Assembly (NCBI GenBank): GCA_017940955.1
Contig: JAGAXP010000023.1
Span: 1-16,040 of the forward strand
DNA length: 16,040 bases
Source: Oribacterium sp.
GTDB taxonomy: Bacteria; Bacillota_A; Clostridia; Lachnospirales; Lachnospiraceae
Reading direction: 5' to 3'
A model generated the notes under the pieces. That model saw nothing but the letters and a program-made list of their open reading frames with translations, ran no database searches and had not been told where the DNA came from. This document shows positions 1-6,979 of the stretch, piece after piece. The first letter of the stretch is position 1; the number at the start of each line of letters is the position of its first letter. The translations under genes and the position numbers were made by a program.

Positions 1-252
1 CTCAGGGTGTTTCTGGAACCATTTTATAGCGTACGAGCATGAAAGCTCAGCCTTACGGCCATCTTCTCTAAGAAGGTTCGCTACATGTTCAGTTATTTTT
101 CCGGCTATTCCCTGTCCGCTCATAGACGGATCTACTTCTGTGTGAGTAAGGTTTACTACGCCCGGCTTAACTTCAGGATATTCAAGGATAGCAATACGTT
201 TTCCGTTCTCGTCTTCCAGCCAGGTGCATGAATTGTTTGATTTGAAATCCAT
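1..252 (-). CDS. GNAT-type N-acetyltransferase, YjdJ/NATD1-like (3' end outside window)
   Basis: The first 84 residues are visible; the frame is open to the window edge, so the C-terminus is missing. The sequence shows a short GNAT fold of the YjdJ/NATD1 kind (Acetyltransf_CG family). It opens with strands around 'CTWLEDENGKRIAILEY', then 'LTHTEVDPSMSGQGIAGKI', where the QGIAGKI stretch near residue 48 is the acetyl-CoA phosphate-binding loop. It then has 'AELSCSYAIKWFQKHPE', the family's usual ending before a few last residues. Members are about 90-100 residues long and are thought to acetylate small molecules or proteins; the substrate is unknown. The start ATG at 252 follows AAGGAG at a spacing of six bases. 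It lies 73 bases after the preceding gene, which is a larger gap than most here, so it may not belong to the defence operon. Family assignment is good; the role is not known. Confidence 0.82.
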   Translation of the reverse strand, partial: MDFKSNNSCTWLEDENGKRIAILEYPEVKPGVVNLTHTEVDPSMSGQGIAGKITEHVANLLREDGRKAELSCSYAIKWFQKHPE

Positions 253-325
253 AGGGTGCTCCTTAGTTTCATTTATCAATCTATTCCTCTTAATTCTTAA
301 CTTGAACAATTTTTACCACCCGTAA

Positions 326-859
326 TTAAAGCACTCTAAAAGTGATCATATCGTCAAGAGTAATATCCCGTATGTCACACTCTTCTTCACCCTTGAGATA
401 AGTCTGAATGTGATAAAACATCATGCAATCTCGCAATCTGGCTGTTATGGCATCGCTACGGCGCTTATAGCCATAACTCTTTAGCAAAGTCCGCAGTTTC
501 ATTCTTGTATAATGCTGGTCCGTGATGAATCTGATCCTCAATCTCATCAGCATAAAGAATAGGTCAAACTCCGAATATTCTGACATGAAGTCTTCTTTTA
601 CGAAAGTAACCCCTTTAGCCTTTAAATCTCTTTCTATTTTGGGAAATTCTTTATCAAGAGTTTCCTTATCTATAAGATAGTCTGCCCAATATAGGACATC
701 AGAAATCATTTTTTTCTTATTTCCCTTATAAAACGGATGAAGGTACTCGTATTCTAGTTCATAAAGTTTGTTTAAAAACTCCATCTGACTTTTACTGCCC
801 ATATCCTGACTCACAACAAAGTAAGCTATAGAATATGCATCATAATAAAGCTCAATCAT
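326..859 (-). CDS. Conserved-looking 177-residue protein coupled to the SF2 helicase-HNH gene
   Basis: I do not recognise this family. The protein is 177 residues, mixed charged and aromatic, with no signal peptide, membrane span, cysteine cluster or nuclease motif that I can see. The N-terminal third is acidic and tyrosine-rich ('MIELYYDAYSIAYFVV'). The middle is helical ('FDLFFMLMRLRIRFI'). The last 60 residues are basic and then acidic, with 'LKSYGYKRRSDAITARL' around 128-144 looking like a helix-turn-helix or nucleic-acid-contacting helix, and a tail 'DITLDDMITFRVL'. Its ATG overlaps the stop of the helicase-HNH gene in an ATGA arrangement (856-859), which implies translational coupling and fixed stoichiometry with the helicase. 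From this position it is probably an accessory, specificity or regulatory subunit of the helicase (inference). Confidence 0.8.
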   Translation of the reverse strand: MIELYYDAYSIAYFVVSQDMGSKSQMEFLNKLYELEYEYLHPFYKGNKKKMISDVLYWADYLIDKETLDKEFPKIERDLKAKGVTFVKEDFMSEYSEFDLFFMLMRLRIRFITDQHYTRMKLRTLLKSYGYKRRSDAITARLRDCMMFYHIQTYLKGEEECDIRDITLDDMITFRVL

Positions 860-3120
860 AATCTGTCACTCTTCTTTGCATTACAGCTTCTGCACAAAAT
901 CTGCAGATTCTCAGGAACTGTCTTGCCGCCTTTGTTCATAGGGATTATATGGTCAACCTGGAAAGGTATCCTGTCCTTTGCCTTCATGCCGCATTCAGCA
1001 CATACATAATATCCATTATCATCTTTAGCCTTAGCAAAGGCTTCATCGCGGAGCTCCTTCTCGTAATTCGGATTCAACTTCCTTATCTCATATAGAGACA
1101 TATTTGCCATCTCTTTTGTGCCGTACTTGACATTATTCTCATCGTCAAAAATGTCCGGGCTTGATAGCTTCATCATTTCAATGTCCAGCTGCTTCCAGAA
1201 ATATACTTTTCTTCCAAAGAATAGTCTAAGCATATCGTCATCGGTACTATCCCAGAGAGAATCCACATACTCTGCTTTCTTTCTTGGCCCCATATCTTCA
1301 TCCCAGATATGCTTTGCAATGGCAGCAACATTAAGCTTACTCTTGTCTACTGCGTCAAATGTATAGAATTTAGGTACGGCCTCATATTGTGCGTAATACT
1401 TCAATATCCTAATTACATCTGTTTCAGAATAAGGTGGAATCATTTCTCCAAGGAAATAGCTATCTCTTAACTGATCAGCCATCTCTTTAAGTGTATCATC
1501 CGTCATGAACCCATCATCAGTTTCTATATCCTTGAAAAGAACAGGAAGTGCCTCCATCATGTCTTCATATGATTTCTTCGTGCTGTCATAGACCATTACT
1601 TGATAAGAGTGATCCATGCCATTTTCCTCAAGATATGAAAATACATACATGCCTATCGGGATACGCTGTTCAAAAGGCACACGTTCCAACGCGGATGTAT
1701 CTACGGAATCATCAAGGATTGAAGCAAATTCCTCGATCTTAGATATTGCTATCATACGGATATCATGTTTCTGCTTATCTATCTCATTTTCAATAAAATC
1801 ATTATCTGTATCTATAAACAGATTCTCGGGATTTATCCATGCGATATGCTCGTTCCAGTTATCTATGAATGATACAATATGAGCATCAGGAGTTCCGCCG
1901 GCAGCCTCACCTCTCAGGGCACGTCCTATCATCTGTGTCATAAGGATTGTTGACACAGTGGGCCTAGCAAGAAATACAGTCTTTGTCTGAGGAAGATCCA
2001 CGCCTTCTGTGAGAATGTTTACATTCACAAGCACATTTATTTTTCCACTTCTATAGGCTTCAAGCTTTCTCTCATTATCTTCTCTGCTGATAGTAACTCC
2101 GGTAACTGAGTCTTTCACGTCAGAAACAATGAAATCTGCCGGGATTCCGGATTTATTAAAGAGTTTTGACAGTGCAATAGCATGTACAACATTTACTGCA
2201 AATACTATTGTCTGACCATAAATATCTTTATGCTTATTATAAGTGTCAACTATCAGCTTGTTTCTGGCTGCACTTTTGGCCATCTGTCCAGCGATAGAAT
2301 CAGGAATCACGTCCAAATGAGATATCTTTTCCCAATCATCAAGTCCAAGGTTATCTCCGAATGCCTCCTCCGTATAGCAACTCTCAAAGATAGGTTTCGA
2401 CAAAATACGTCTGTTTATCAGGTCTTTAAGCCCAATCTGATATGTAATACCGATATTACCCTTTGTGACCTTGCCTGATGACACACCATCTGAGAAAATC
2501 TTAGCAAGAAGTCCCTGCTCACTATCAGCGGTTCTGATTGGAGTTGCGGTTAATCCTATTATCTTTGCATTTTTAACACTTTGTTTAACGTAGTCTATGA
2601 TTTTCCTATATGTTTTTGCTGTGGAGTGATGAGCCTCATCAATAACCAGATAGACTTCTTTCTCGTCATTTATCCACGCACTAAGTGCATCCATATTTCT
2701 GCCAATGCTATCCTTACTGGCTATTAACAGATCATCTTTTGGCGTAATGTCAATTGATCTGTCATGATTAGTTGAACCAGAAACGATCCTATAATTGAAT
2801 GATGAAGCATTCGGAAGGCTTTCTGAATAGGCATACTTCTGGAAGGATTCAGCTGCCTGATCAAGCAGCATCTGTCTGTGGGCAATCCAAAGAATCTTCT
2901 TATGTTTGTTTAAGGCATGCTTAAGAAGCCACAAAGATGCTGTATATGTTTTGCCACCGCCTGTAGGTAATACAACCAACGTGCTATAGTTTGAGCATTC
3001 ATCAATAATATCAAGGTTCTCCATTGCCTTTTTCTGATGCTCATAAGGAATACGGCTATTACGCCCTGTCTTTGCCGAAACAAGTCCATGTGATTTAACT
3101 TCTACAAATGTATTTTCCAT
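856..3120 (-). CDS. SF2 DEAD/DEAH-box helicase with C-terminal HNH endonuclease domain
   Basis: From the ATG at 3120 the protein is 754 residues. It resembles the ResIII/DEAD helicases of restriction-type systems. Walker A 'PTGGGKT' is at 52-58, 'VIDEAHH' (DEAH box) at about 159-165, and motif III 'TATP' at 191-194. The helicase C-lobe has 'ILTEGVDLP' near 369-377 and motif VI 'QMIGRALRG' near 396-404. A roughly 270-residue linker follows. The last 55 residues are an HNH module: zinc-type 'CAEC' at 707-710, 'VDHIIPMNKGG' from about 722, 'ENLQILCRSC' from about 737. It should therefore track or unwind DNA with ATP and cut it with the HNH domain. Open frame continues upstream to a GTG at 3132, but that codon sits inside the Shine-Dalgarno-like GTGAGG, so an ATG at 3120 (or 3123) is preferred. 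It lies 38 bases after the deoxyribosyltransferase-like gene and overlaps the 177-residue gene by four bases. Confidence 0.92.
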   Translation of the reverse strand: MENTFVEVKSHGLVSAKTGRNSRIPYEHQKKAMENLDIIDECSNYSTLVVLPTGGGKTYTASLWLLKHALNKHKKILWIAHRQMLLDQAAESFQKYAYSESLPNASSFNYRIVSGSTNHDRSIDITPKDDLLIASKDSIGRNMDALSAWINDEKEVYLVIDEAHHSTAKTYRKIIDYVKQSVKNAKIIGLTATPIRTADSEQGLLAKIFSDGVSSGKVTKGNIGITYQIGLKDLINRRILSKPIFESCYTEEAFGDNLGLDDWEKISHLDVIPDSIAGQMAKSAARNKLIVDTYNKHKDIYGQTIVFAVNVVHAIALSKLFNKSGIPADFIVSDVKDSVTGVTISREDNERKLEAYRSGKINVLVNVNILTEGVDLPQTKTVFLARPTVSTILMTQMIGRALRGEAAGGTPDAHIVSFIDNWNEHIAWINPENLFIDTDNDFIENEIDKQKHDIRMIAISKIEEFASILDDSVDTSALERVPFEQRIPIGMYVFSYLEENGMDHSYQVMVYDSTKKSYEDMMEALPVLFKDIETDDGFMTDDTLKEMADQLRDSYFLGEMIPPYSETDVIRILKYYAQYEAVPKFYTFDAVDKSKLNVAAIAKHIWDEDMGPRKKAEYVDSLWDSTDDDMLRLFFGRKVYFWKQLDIEMMKLSSPDIFDDENNVKYGTKEMANMSLYEIRKLNPNYEKELRDEAFAKAKDDNGYYVCAECGMKAKDRIPFQVDHIIPMNKGGKTVPENLQILCRSCNAKKSDRL

Positions 3121-3126
3121 CATAGT

Positions 3127-3130
3127 CCTC
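3127..3130 (-). promoter_or_regulatory. Ribosome binding site deciding the helicase-HNH start
   Basis: GAGG on the minus strand lies 3 bases before ATG 3123 and 6 bases before ATG 3120. It overlaps the in-frame GTG at 3130-3132, so that GTG is unlikely to be the start. The six-base spacing favours the ATG at 3120. Confidence 0.5.
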
Positions 3131-3158
3131 ACTGATTAATCGTTTGTAAAACAACATA

Positions 3159-3791
3159 CTAGGATTCCAAATACCTAACCGCTTTCCCATGTGCTTTTGC
3201 ATATTCAATTTCCGAACGTGTGCTTTCCCCGATATAACCGCCTACGTTAATTACAAAAATAGAATCTGACAAGTCAATCTTTCGCTTATGCATGTCATCT
3301 AGCATTTCCTTTGTTTTGGAAACGGTTCCTTCATCCATTCCGTCCCAGACTTCGTCGTCACCGGAATGCCCAAAGAGGCCTACACTTATGACAATGTTGC
3401 CTTCCAGTGTAAGCCTCTTCTGTGTCTCTATAAATTCATTTTTAAACCGTGTGCTGCCGCATAATGTAACAACAGGATATCCGGACTTTATCTTCTTGAA
3501 ATTTTCAATCAAATGGGGGATACCCTGACATATCCAAAACTCTCCCGAAATCATCCCGGAAGACATTCCTCCATGGTCAAATCGTTTAACATGAACCATA
3601 GTGTAATATTTCAGCGGTTCACCTACCGCTTTCTCATAGTATTGACAGATTAAACCTGCCAAATCTCTTGGTGAGATGTCTAAAGATTCGCCTCTGAATG
3701 CTTCCTTCATCTCATCCCATAGATAGGGATCACCTCTCAGCCCCCATTGCTTAGGTTTATTTTCAAATATCAATGATAAATCCTTGCTCAT
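3159..3791 (-). CDS. Nucleoside 2-deoxyribosyltransferase-like protein with extra N-terminal domain
   Basis: The 210-residue protein has two parts. Residues 1-104 form a small domain with 'GLRGDPYLWDEMKEAF' (17-32) and 'HGGMSSGMISGEFW' (73-86). I have the impression this domain exists alone in other bacteria but cannot name it. Residues 105-210 look like the nucleoside 2-deoxyribosyltransferase/SLOG-related fold: first strand 'VVTLCGSTRFKNEF' (107-120), 'DLSDSIFVINVGGYIGESTR' (173-192) and 'SEIEYAKAHGKAVRYLE' (193-209). Glutamate 194, in the position before the 'EYA' helix, matches where the family keeps its catalytic acid. Known relatives cleave or exchange the base of deoxynucleosides; related folds in defence operons have been proposed to sense or cleave nucleotides. 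A good GAGGAG ribosome site precedes ATG 3791. The gene follows the YdbC-like gene by 18 bases and precedes the helicase-HNH gene. A 74-base fragment of a paralogue survives at 12207-12280. Confidence 0.85.
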   Translation of the reverse strand: MSKDLSLIFENKPKQWGLRGDPYLWDEMKEAFRGESLDISPRDLAGLICQYYEKAVGEPLKYYTMVHVKRFDHGGMSSGMISGEFWICQGIPHLIENFKKIKSGYPVVTLCGSTRFKNEFIETQKRLTLEGNIVISVGLFGHSGDDEVWDGMDEGTVSKTKEMLDDMHKRKIDLSDSIFVINVGGYIGESTRSEIEYAKAHGKAVRYLES

Positions 3792-3809
3792 ATCAGGACT
3801 CCTCGGATA

Positions 3810-4022
3810 TCACTTATTAAGCAGTTTCTTAAGTGCTGCTAATTCTTCATCAGTCAGAGTAACACCCTTACCCATCTTCTCGTGATCCGGAGACCAGTCA
3901 CGGATGTCATATTTTGGCGCTGCACCGTTCCAGGAGATTCGATTTAGCTCTTTTCTCCAGCCTTTAGCGTTCTCTGAGAGAACGCCGAGTTCTTCTATTA
4001 TTTCGTATTTGAAGTCTGACAT
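3810..4022 (-). CDS. YdbC-family PC4-like ssDNA-binding protein (copy 1)
   Basis: The 70-residue protein matches the YdbC family, whose Lactococcus member has a PC4-like fold and binds single-stranded DNA. The hallmark stretches 'EIIEELGVLSENAKGWRKEL', 'RISWNGAAPKYDIRDW' and 'SPDHEKMGKGVTLTDEE' are all present and cover nearly the full length. An in-frame ATG at 4118 would add 32 residues, but that extension overlaps the preceding gene, is absent from the second copy, and lies upstream of a good AAAGGA site seven or so bases from ATG 4022; the short form is chosen. It is 66/70 identical to the copy at 15749-15961. Here it leads directly, after 18 bases, into the deoxyribosyltransferase-like gene, so it may supply ssDNA binding to the downstream helicase-HNH module (inference). 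Confidence 0.92.
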   Translation of the reverse strand: MSDFKYEIIEELGVLSENAKGWRKELNRISWNGAAPKYDIRDWSPDHEKMGKGVTLTDEELAALKKLLNK

Positions 4023-4080
4023 AATATTTCCTTTCAATACTCCAATATGATTAACTAAATAATAAGACTGCCCATTCTTA

Positions 4081-4422
4081 TTAGACATTATATGGTCGTA
4101 TCTCTTCAACAAATCCATTCTTGGTATAAATAGTAACTCTTCTTACACCAGTATAGCTTCTAAAACTTACTCCGTGACCATAAGAACCTGAACTGGATGC
4201 ATTAATTCTCCATTCATATTTTTTTCGGTTATTCTTTAAGCTACTGACATTATATCCATCACCCATAATAGAAAGCATTTCAGTTTCAGTCATCCCTATA
4301 CTAATCTGCATATATCTTTTCAACTGATTTCTTCTTTGTATTCCTATAAGGCCCACGATAAGAACCATAATTACGCAAAGCCCAAACACGAAATAAATTA
4401 TTTCGTTAAAACTTACTCTCAT
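4081..4422 (-). CDS. Small membrane-anchored BamE/SmpA-like protein
   Basis: The 113-residue protein has one clear membrane segment at about residues 7-28 ('IIYFVFGLCVIMVLIVGLIG') followed by basic 'RRNQLKR', which predicts the C-terminal domain in the cytoplasm by the positive-inside rule, although small anchored proteins can break it. Residues 37-113 fit the SmpA/BamE-like fold: 'ISIGMTETEMLSIMGDGYNV' is the family's helical opening (G-M-T-x-x-E-x-x-x-x-M-G), then strands including 'KKYEWRI' and 'GVRRVTIYTKNGFVEEI'. In Gram-positive bacteria such domains occur in surface or lipoprotein-like proteins of unknown function. An AAAGGA site lies eight bases before the ATG. It sits 19 bases after the TPR-nuclease gene and 58 bases before the YdbC-like gene. 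Its role is unknown; it could be a membrane component of the neighbouring module or a passenger. Confidence 0.78.
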   Translation of the reverse strand: MRVSFNEIIYFVFGLCVIMVLIVGLIGIQRRNQLKRYMQISIGMTETEMLSIMGDGYNVSSLKNNRKKYEWRINASSSGSYGHGVSFRSYTGVRRVTIYTKNGFVEEIRPYNV

Positions 4423-4441
4423 TTGCTCTTTCCTTTACACT

Positions 4442-5974
4442 TTACAGCTTACTATACGAAATCTGATAATTATAAATCTCCATCCTCGGATCTTCATGAA
4501 CCTTATTAATCAATTCTTTTGAAGGTGAGTTAAGGCATACAATTCCATGTGCTTTCTTTCCTTTGAACTTTGGTTCCTTGCTTATCCAATCAAGGTAGTT
4601 TGAAAGCTGCTTGTATACATCATCGTAGCCTGAGTCCTTCTTTAGTTCTATGATGTATAGGTCCCCATCATCATCTTCACAAAGTAAATCAAATATACCA
4701 ACTTGACCATCAACAAAAATCCGGTATTGCCTTCCATAATCCCCCTTTCGTCTATAGACTTTTAACTTCTTTCCGAATACAGGATTACCGTTTTCAATTC
4801 TTGCTGTCAGTTCATCTTCCAATATTTTTTCTGTAGAAAACTGGAACAATGGCACTGGATTTCTTTTGTCTATAATCAGCTCTTCCTCTTCTATATCATT
4901 ATTGTCATTAATAATCTCTACCTTGGTTTCAACCTTTTTGTAGTTTTTATTATCAAGATTTTTAACCTTTTCTTTAATATCCTTAGCTATTCTAAATTCT
5001 GTGTTCTTAACAAATTCCTTTGCGTCTTTATTTCTACCCAATCCAATGAGTGCTCTAACATAATTATTCGCAATATATGGCATACCTCTTTTCTCAGATA
5101 TACACTCTTCGAGAAGCGGAATCGCTTCAGAAAATCGTTTCTGTTTTATAAAGAGATACGCTAAATTATTCTTGGCAAATTCATCACCGGTATTTCGTTC
5201 AATACATAACCGATAATATTTTTCAGCCTCTTTATAATCCCTGACTTTATCGTACGAATAAGCCATCATAAAAGGTATATAGCCTTTTCTATAAATGTAC
5301 CAAACAAGTTCATTAACCTTTTCAAATTCCGCTAGACTGTTATTCCAATGCTTTAAATCAAAATATACTGTTCCGAGAAATTCGTGTGGAGAAACAAAAC
5401 CCGGATATCTCACAGTGAAATCAGTTAAAATTTCAATACTATCTTCCCCATACTCAGACGTATAGAACCGTTTATACATATCAAGTAGTTCGGAAATTCC
5501 ATTCTCAGTTTGAATCGTTTTGATATTATTACATATCTCTTCCCACAATTCTGGAAAACCTTCCTTAAAAGGACGAATAAACATATCTACTGCATCTATT
5601 TCATCCATCTTTTTTGATTTAAAGGGATTGTTATCATCAGAGAACCACTTTTTCAATTCAGTCAAACACTTTTTATTATTGCCCTTATTAAATTCTAAAA
5701 AACAATTATACCAGTAATCTTTATAGGGTTTATGGTTGATAGAATTTTCTAGTGCTTTAATATACTCTGATTTATCAAACATTTCAGGAGCTTTACAATA
5801 AAAAATGTGATCATATATGAAAAGATCAATCAATCTCTCAACATAATTTGTATACAAATAATATCTGTCTTCTACAGCCTTACAGGATTCGATATATTTA
5901 CTAATTTTATTGAACGGTTCTTTTTTTATAAGTAGTTGTTCATCTATTATTTCGTTAGCTTCTTCATATGTCAT
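4442..5974 (-). CDS. TPR-repeat protein with C-terminal NucS-like PD-(D/E)xK nuclease domain
   Basis: The 510-residue protein has a helical N-terminus (1-190), TPR-like repeats at about 195-330 ('VSPHEFLGTVYFDLKHWNNS', 'YKEAEKYYRLCIER', 'FAKNNLAYLFIKQKRFSEA'), an acidic linker (355-372) and a nuclease domain at about 380-510. The nuclease shows 'EKILEDELTARIE' with a conserved glutamate near 386, 'VDGQVGIFDLLCEDDDG' with Asp429, 'YIIELKKDSG' with Glu443 and Lys445, and 'YKQLSNYLDWI' with Gln456. That is the endonuclease NucS/DUF91 order of active-site residues. It would cut DNA, with the TPR part binding a partner or sensing. The start ATG 5974 has only a weak GTGAG site and lies 17 bases after the metallopeptidase gene, so coupling is likely. 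The coding DNA is visibly more AT-rich than mcrBC, suggesting a separate origin. A nuclease effector role in defence is an inference. Confidence 0.87.
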   Translation of the reverse strand: MTYEEANEIIDEQLLIKKEPFNKISKYIESCKAVEDRYYLYTNYVERLIDLFIYDHIFYCKAPEMFDKSEYIKALENSINHKPYKDYWYNCFLEFNKGNNKKCLTELKKWFSDDNNPFKSKKMDEIDAVDMFIRPFKEGFPELWEEICNNIKTIQTENGISELLDMYKRFYTSEYGEDSIEILTDFTVRYPGFVSPHEFLGTVYFDLKHWNNSLAEFEKVNELVWYIYRKGYIPFMMAYSYDKVRDYKEAEKYYRLCIERNTGDEFAKNNLAYLFIKQKRFSEAIPLLEECISEKRGMPYIANNYVRALIGLGRNKDAKEFVKNTEFRIAKDIKEKVKNLDNKNYKKVETKVEIINDNNDIEEEELIIDKRNPVPLFQFSTEKILEDELTARIENGNPVFGKKLKVYRRKGDYGRQYRIFVDGQVGIFDLLCEDDDGDLYIIELKKDSGYDDVYKQLSNYLDWISKEPKFKGKKAHGIVCLNSPSKELINKVHEDPRMEIYNYQISYSKL

Positions 5975-5991
5975 ATCAAACGCTCACTTTC

Positions 5992-6870
5992 TCATATAAT
6001 ACTTAGTGTATTCATCAATAACATCGATCCGCCAGGGACTTTCTTAATTGCTTGCAGTATCTTATCCGTAGCTTCAATAATACATCTTGCGGTATATCCG
6101 TCCTCCTTAGCTCCACCATACTGTTCCAAATAGTCGTCCGGATTATAGGTGACGTTTATCATACGGCATACGGTTTCACAGACCATTTCTGCTTCTGTTT
6201 CTTCTATTGCAGGATTTAATTCTTTCCCTCTATAAGGAGGTTTGCAGATTTGGTAGTTTTGTTCTTGCTTTCGGAGATCGGTCTCAATATGTCCACAAAG
6301 AATATGCCCTAGCTCATGAAGTAATGCATGGACACGTCCGGTATCATTTGTTGTACTACTTATAGTGACATAGTAGTTTGCCTGATAGGTTTTACTTTCA
6401 TCATACCCCCAAGTATATATCTCAGGTTGTTCACGCGGTCCTGCCTCACCGAGCTGTTTTGTCCCAAAGGACTTTTCATAGTAGCTAATGCCTAGATATC
6501 TACATGCTTCTTTTAACACAGGCAGAAACTTCTCTGCCATGGGCTGTGGCTCCGGAAAATGGAACTCTTTGAGTGATTTTATGTCTTGTGGTACATAACG
6601 TCCTTCGGTATCTGCAAAATCATAATAAAAATATACCGGCCCGAAAGGTTTCATAAGAACTATAGGTGTTGCGTCCGGTCGAATGGTTCTTCCATGGTTT
6701 ATCCATTCATTTTCAGTCAGGAGCCATGCAACACCAGGGCGCTGGAGAAATGCCAGCGCCGAATTAAACATGCTCTGATGCTGGTTGAACCATGCAAACA
6801 TAGCGTAGTTTACATAGTCTTCCCATCTGCCAAGTTCAATGATACGGTCAAAAAGATCCACTCTGCTCAT
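5992..6870 (-). CDS. Zinc metallopeptidase (ImmA/IrrE type) with ArdC-like N-terminal domain
   Basis: The 292-residue protein has a zincin motif 'HALLHELGHILCGH' with His185, Glu186 and His189, and a downstream 'IEETEAEMVCETV' helix at 222-234 providing the usual third zinc-ligand glutamate; this is the ImmA/IrrE-like arrangement. Residues 12-90, with 'SALAFLQRPGVAWLLTENEW' and then 'NHGRTIRPDATPIVLMKPFG', resemble the ssDNA-binding domain of antirestriction protein ArdC, where a similar '...QRP...W...GR.V.KG...I' run is found. ArdC proteins combine just these two domains and protect incoming DNA from restriction. ImmA-type peptidases instead cleave repressors to switch on mobile elements or stress genes. 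A GAGG site lies seven bases before ATG 6870. The gene is 109 bases after the giant helicase and 17 before the TPR-nuclease. Whether it acts against restriction or as a regulator is open. Confidence 0.85.
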   Translation of the reverse strand: MSRVDLFDRIIELGRWEDYVNYAMFAWFNQHQSMFNSALAFLQRPGVAWLLTENEWINHGRTIRPDATPIVLMKPFGPVYFYYDFADTEGRYVPQDIKSLKEFHFPEPQPMAEKFLPVLKEACRYLGISYYEKSFGTKQLGEAGPREQPEIYTWGYDESKTYQANYYVTISSTTNDTGRVHALLHELGHILCGHIETDLRKQEQNYQICKPPYRGKELNPAIEETEAEMVCETVCRMINVTYNPDDYLEQYGGAKEDGYTARCIIEATDKILQAIKKVPGGSMLLMNTLSII

Positions 6871-6979
6871 ATAAAAACCTCATTTCTAACTGGTTCTAAC
6901 CACACAATATACTATGATGTGTTCATTAAAAATGTTCGAATAGATATTAAGATCCATGAGACTCTCGATCCTGTAAGAT

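Noticed and set aside
4023..4118. Upstream in-frame extension of the first YdbC-like gene (start ATG at 4118).
   Set aside because: It overlaps the end of the membrane-protein gene, has no counterpart in the second copy, and a good ribosome site sits just before ATG 4022.
6902..6922. Inverted repeat ACACA / TGTGT in the gap before the metallopeptidase gene, possible operator or promoter region.
   Set aside because: Five-base arms with an 11-base loop are expected by chance in AT-rich DNA, and no well-spaced -35/-10 pair was found.
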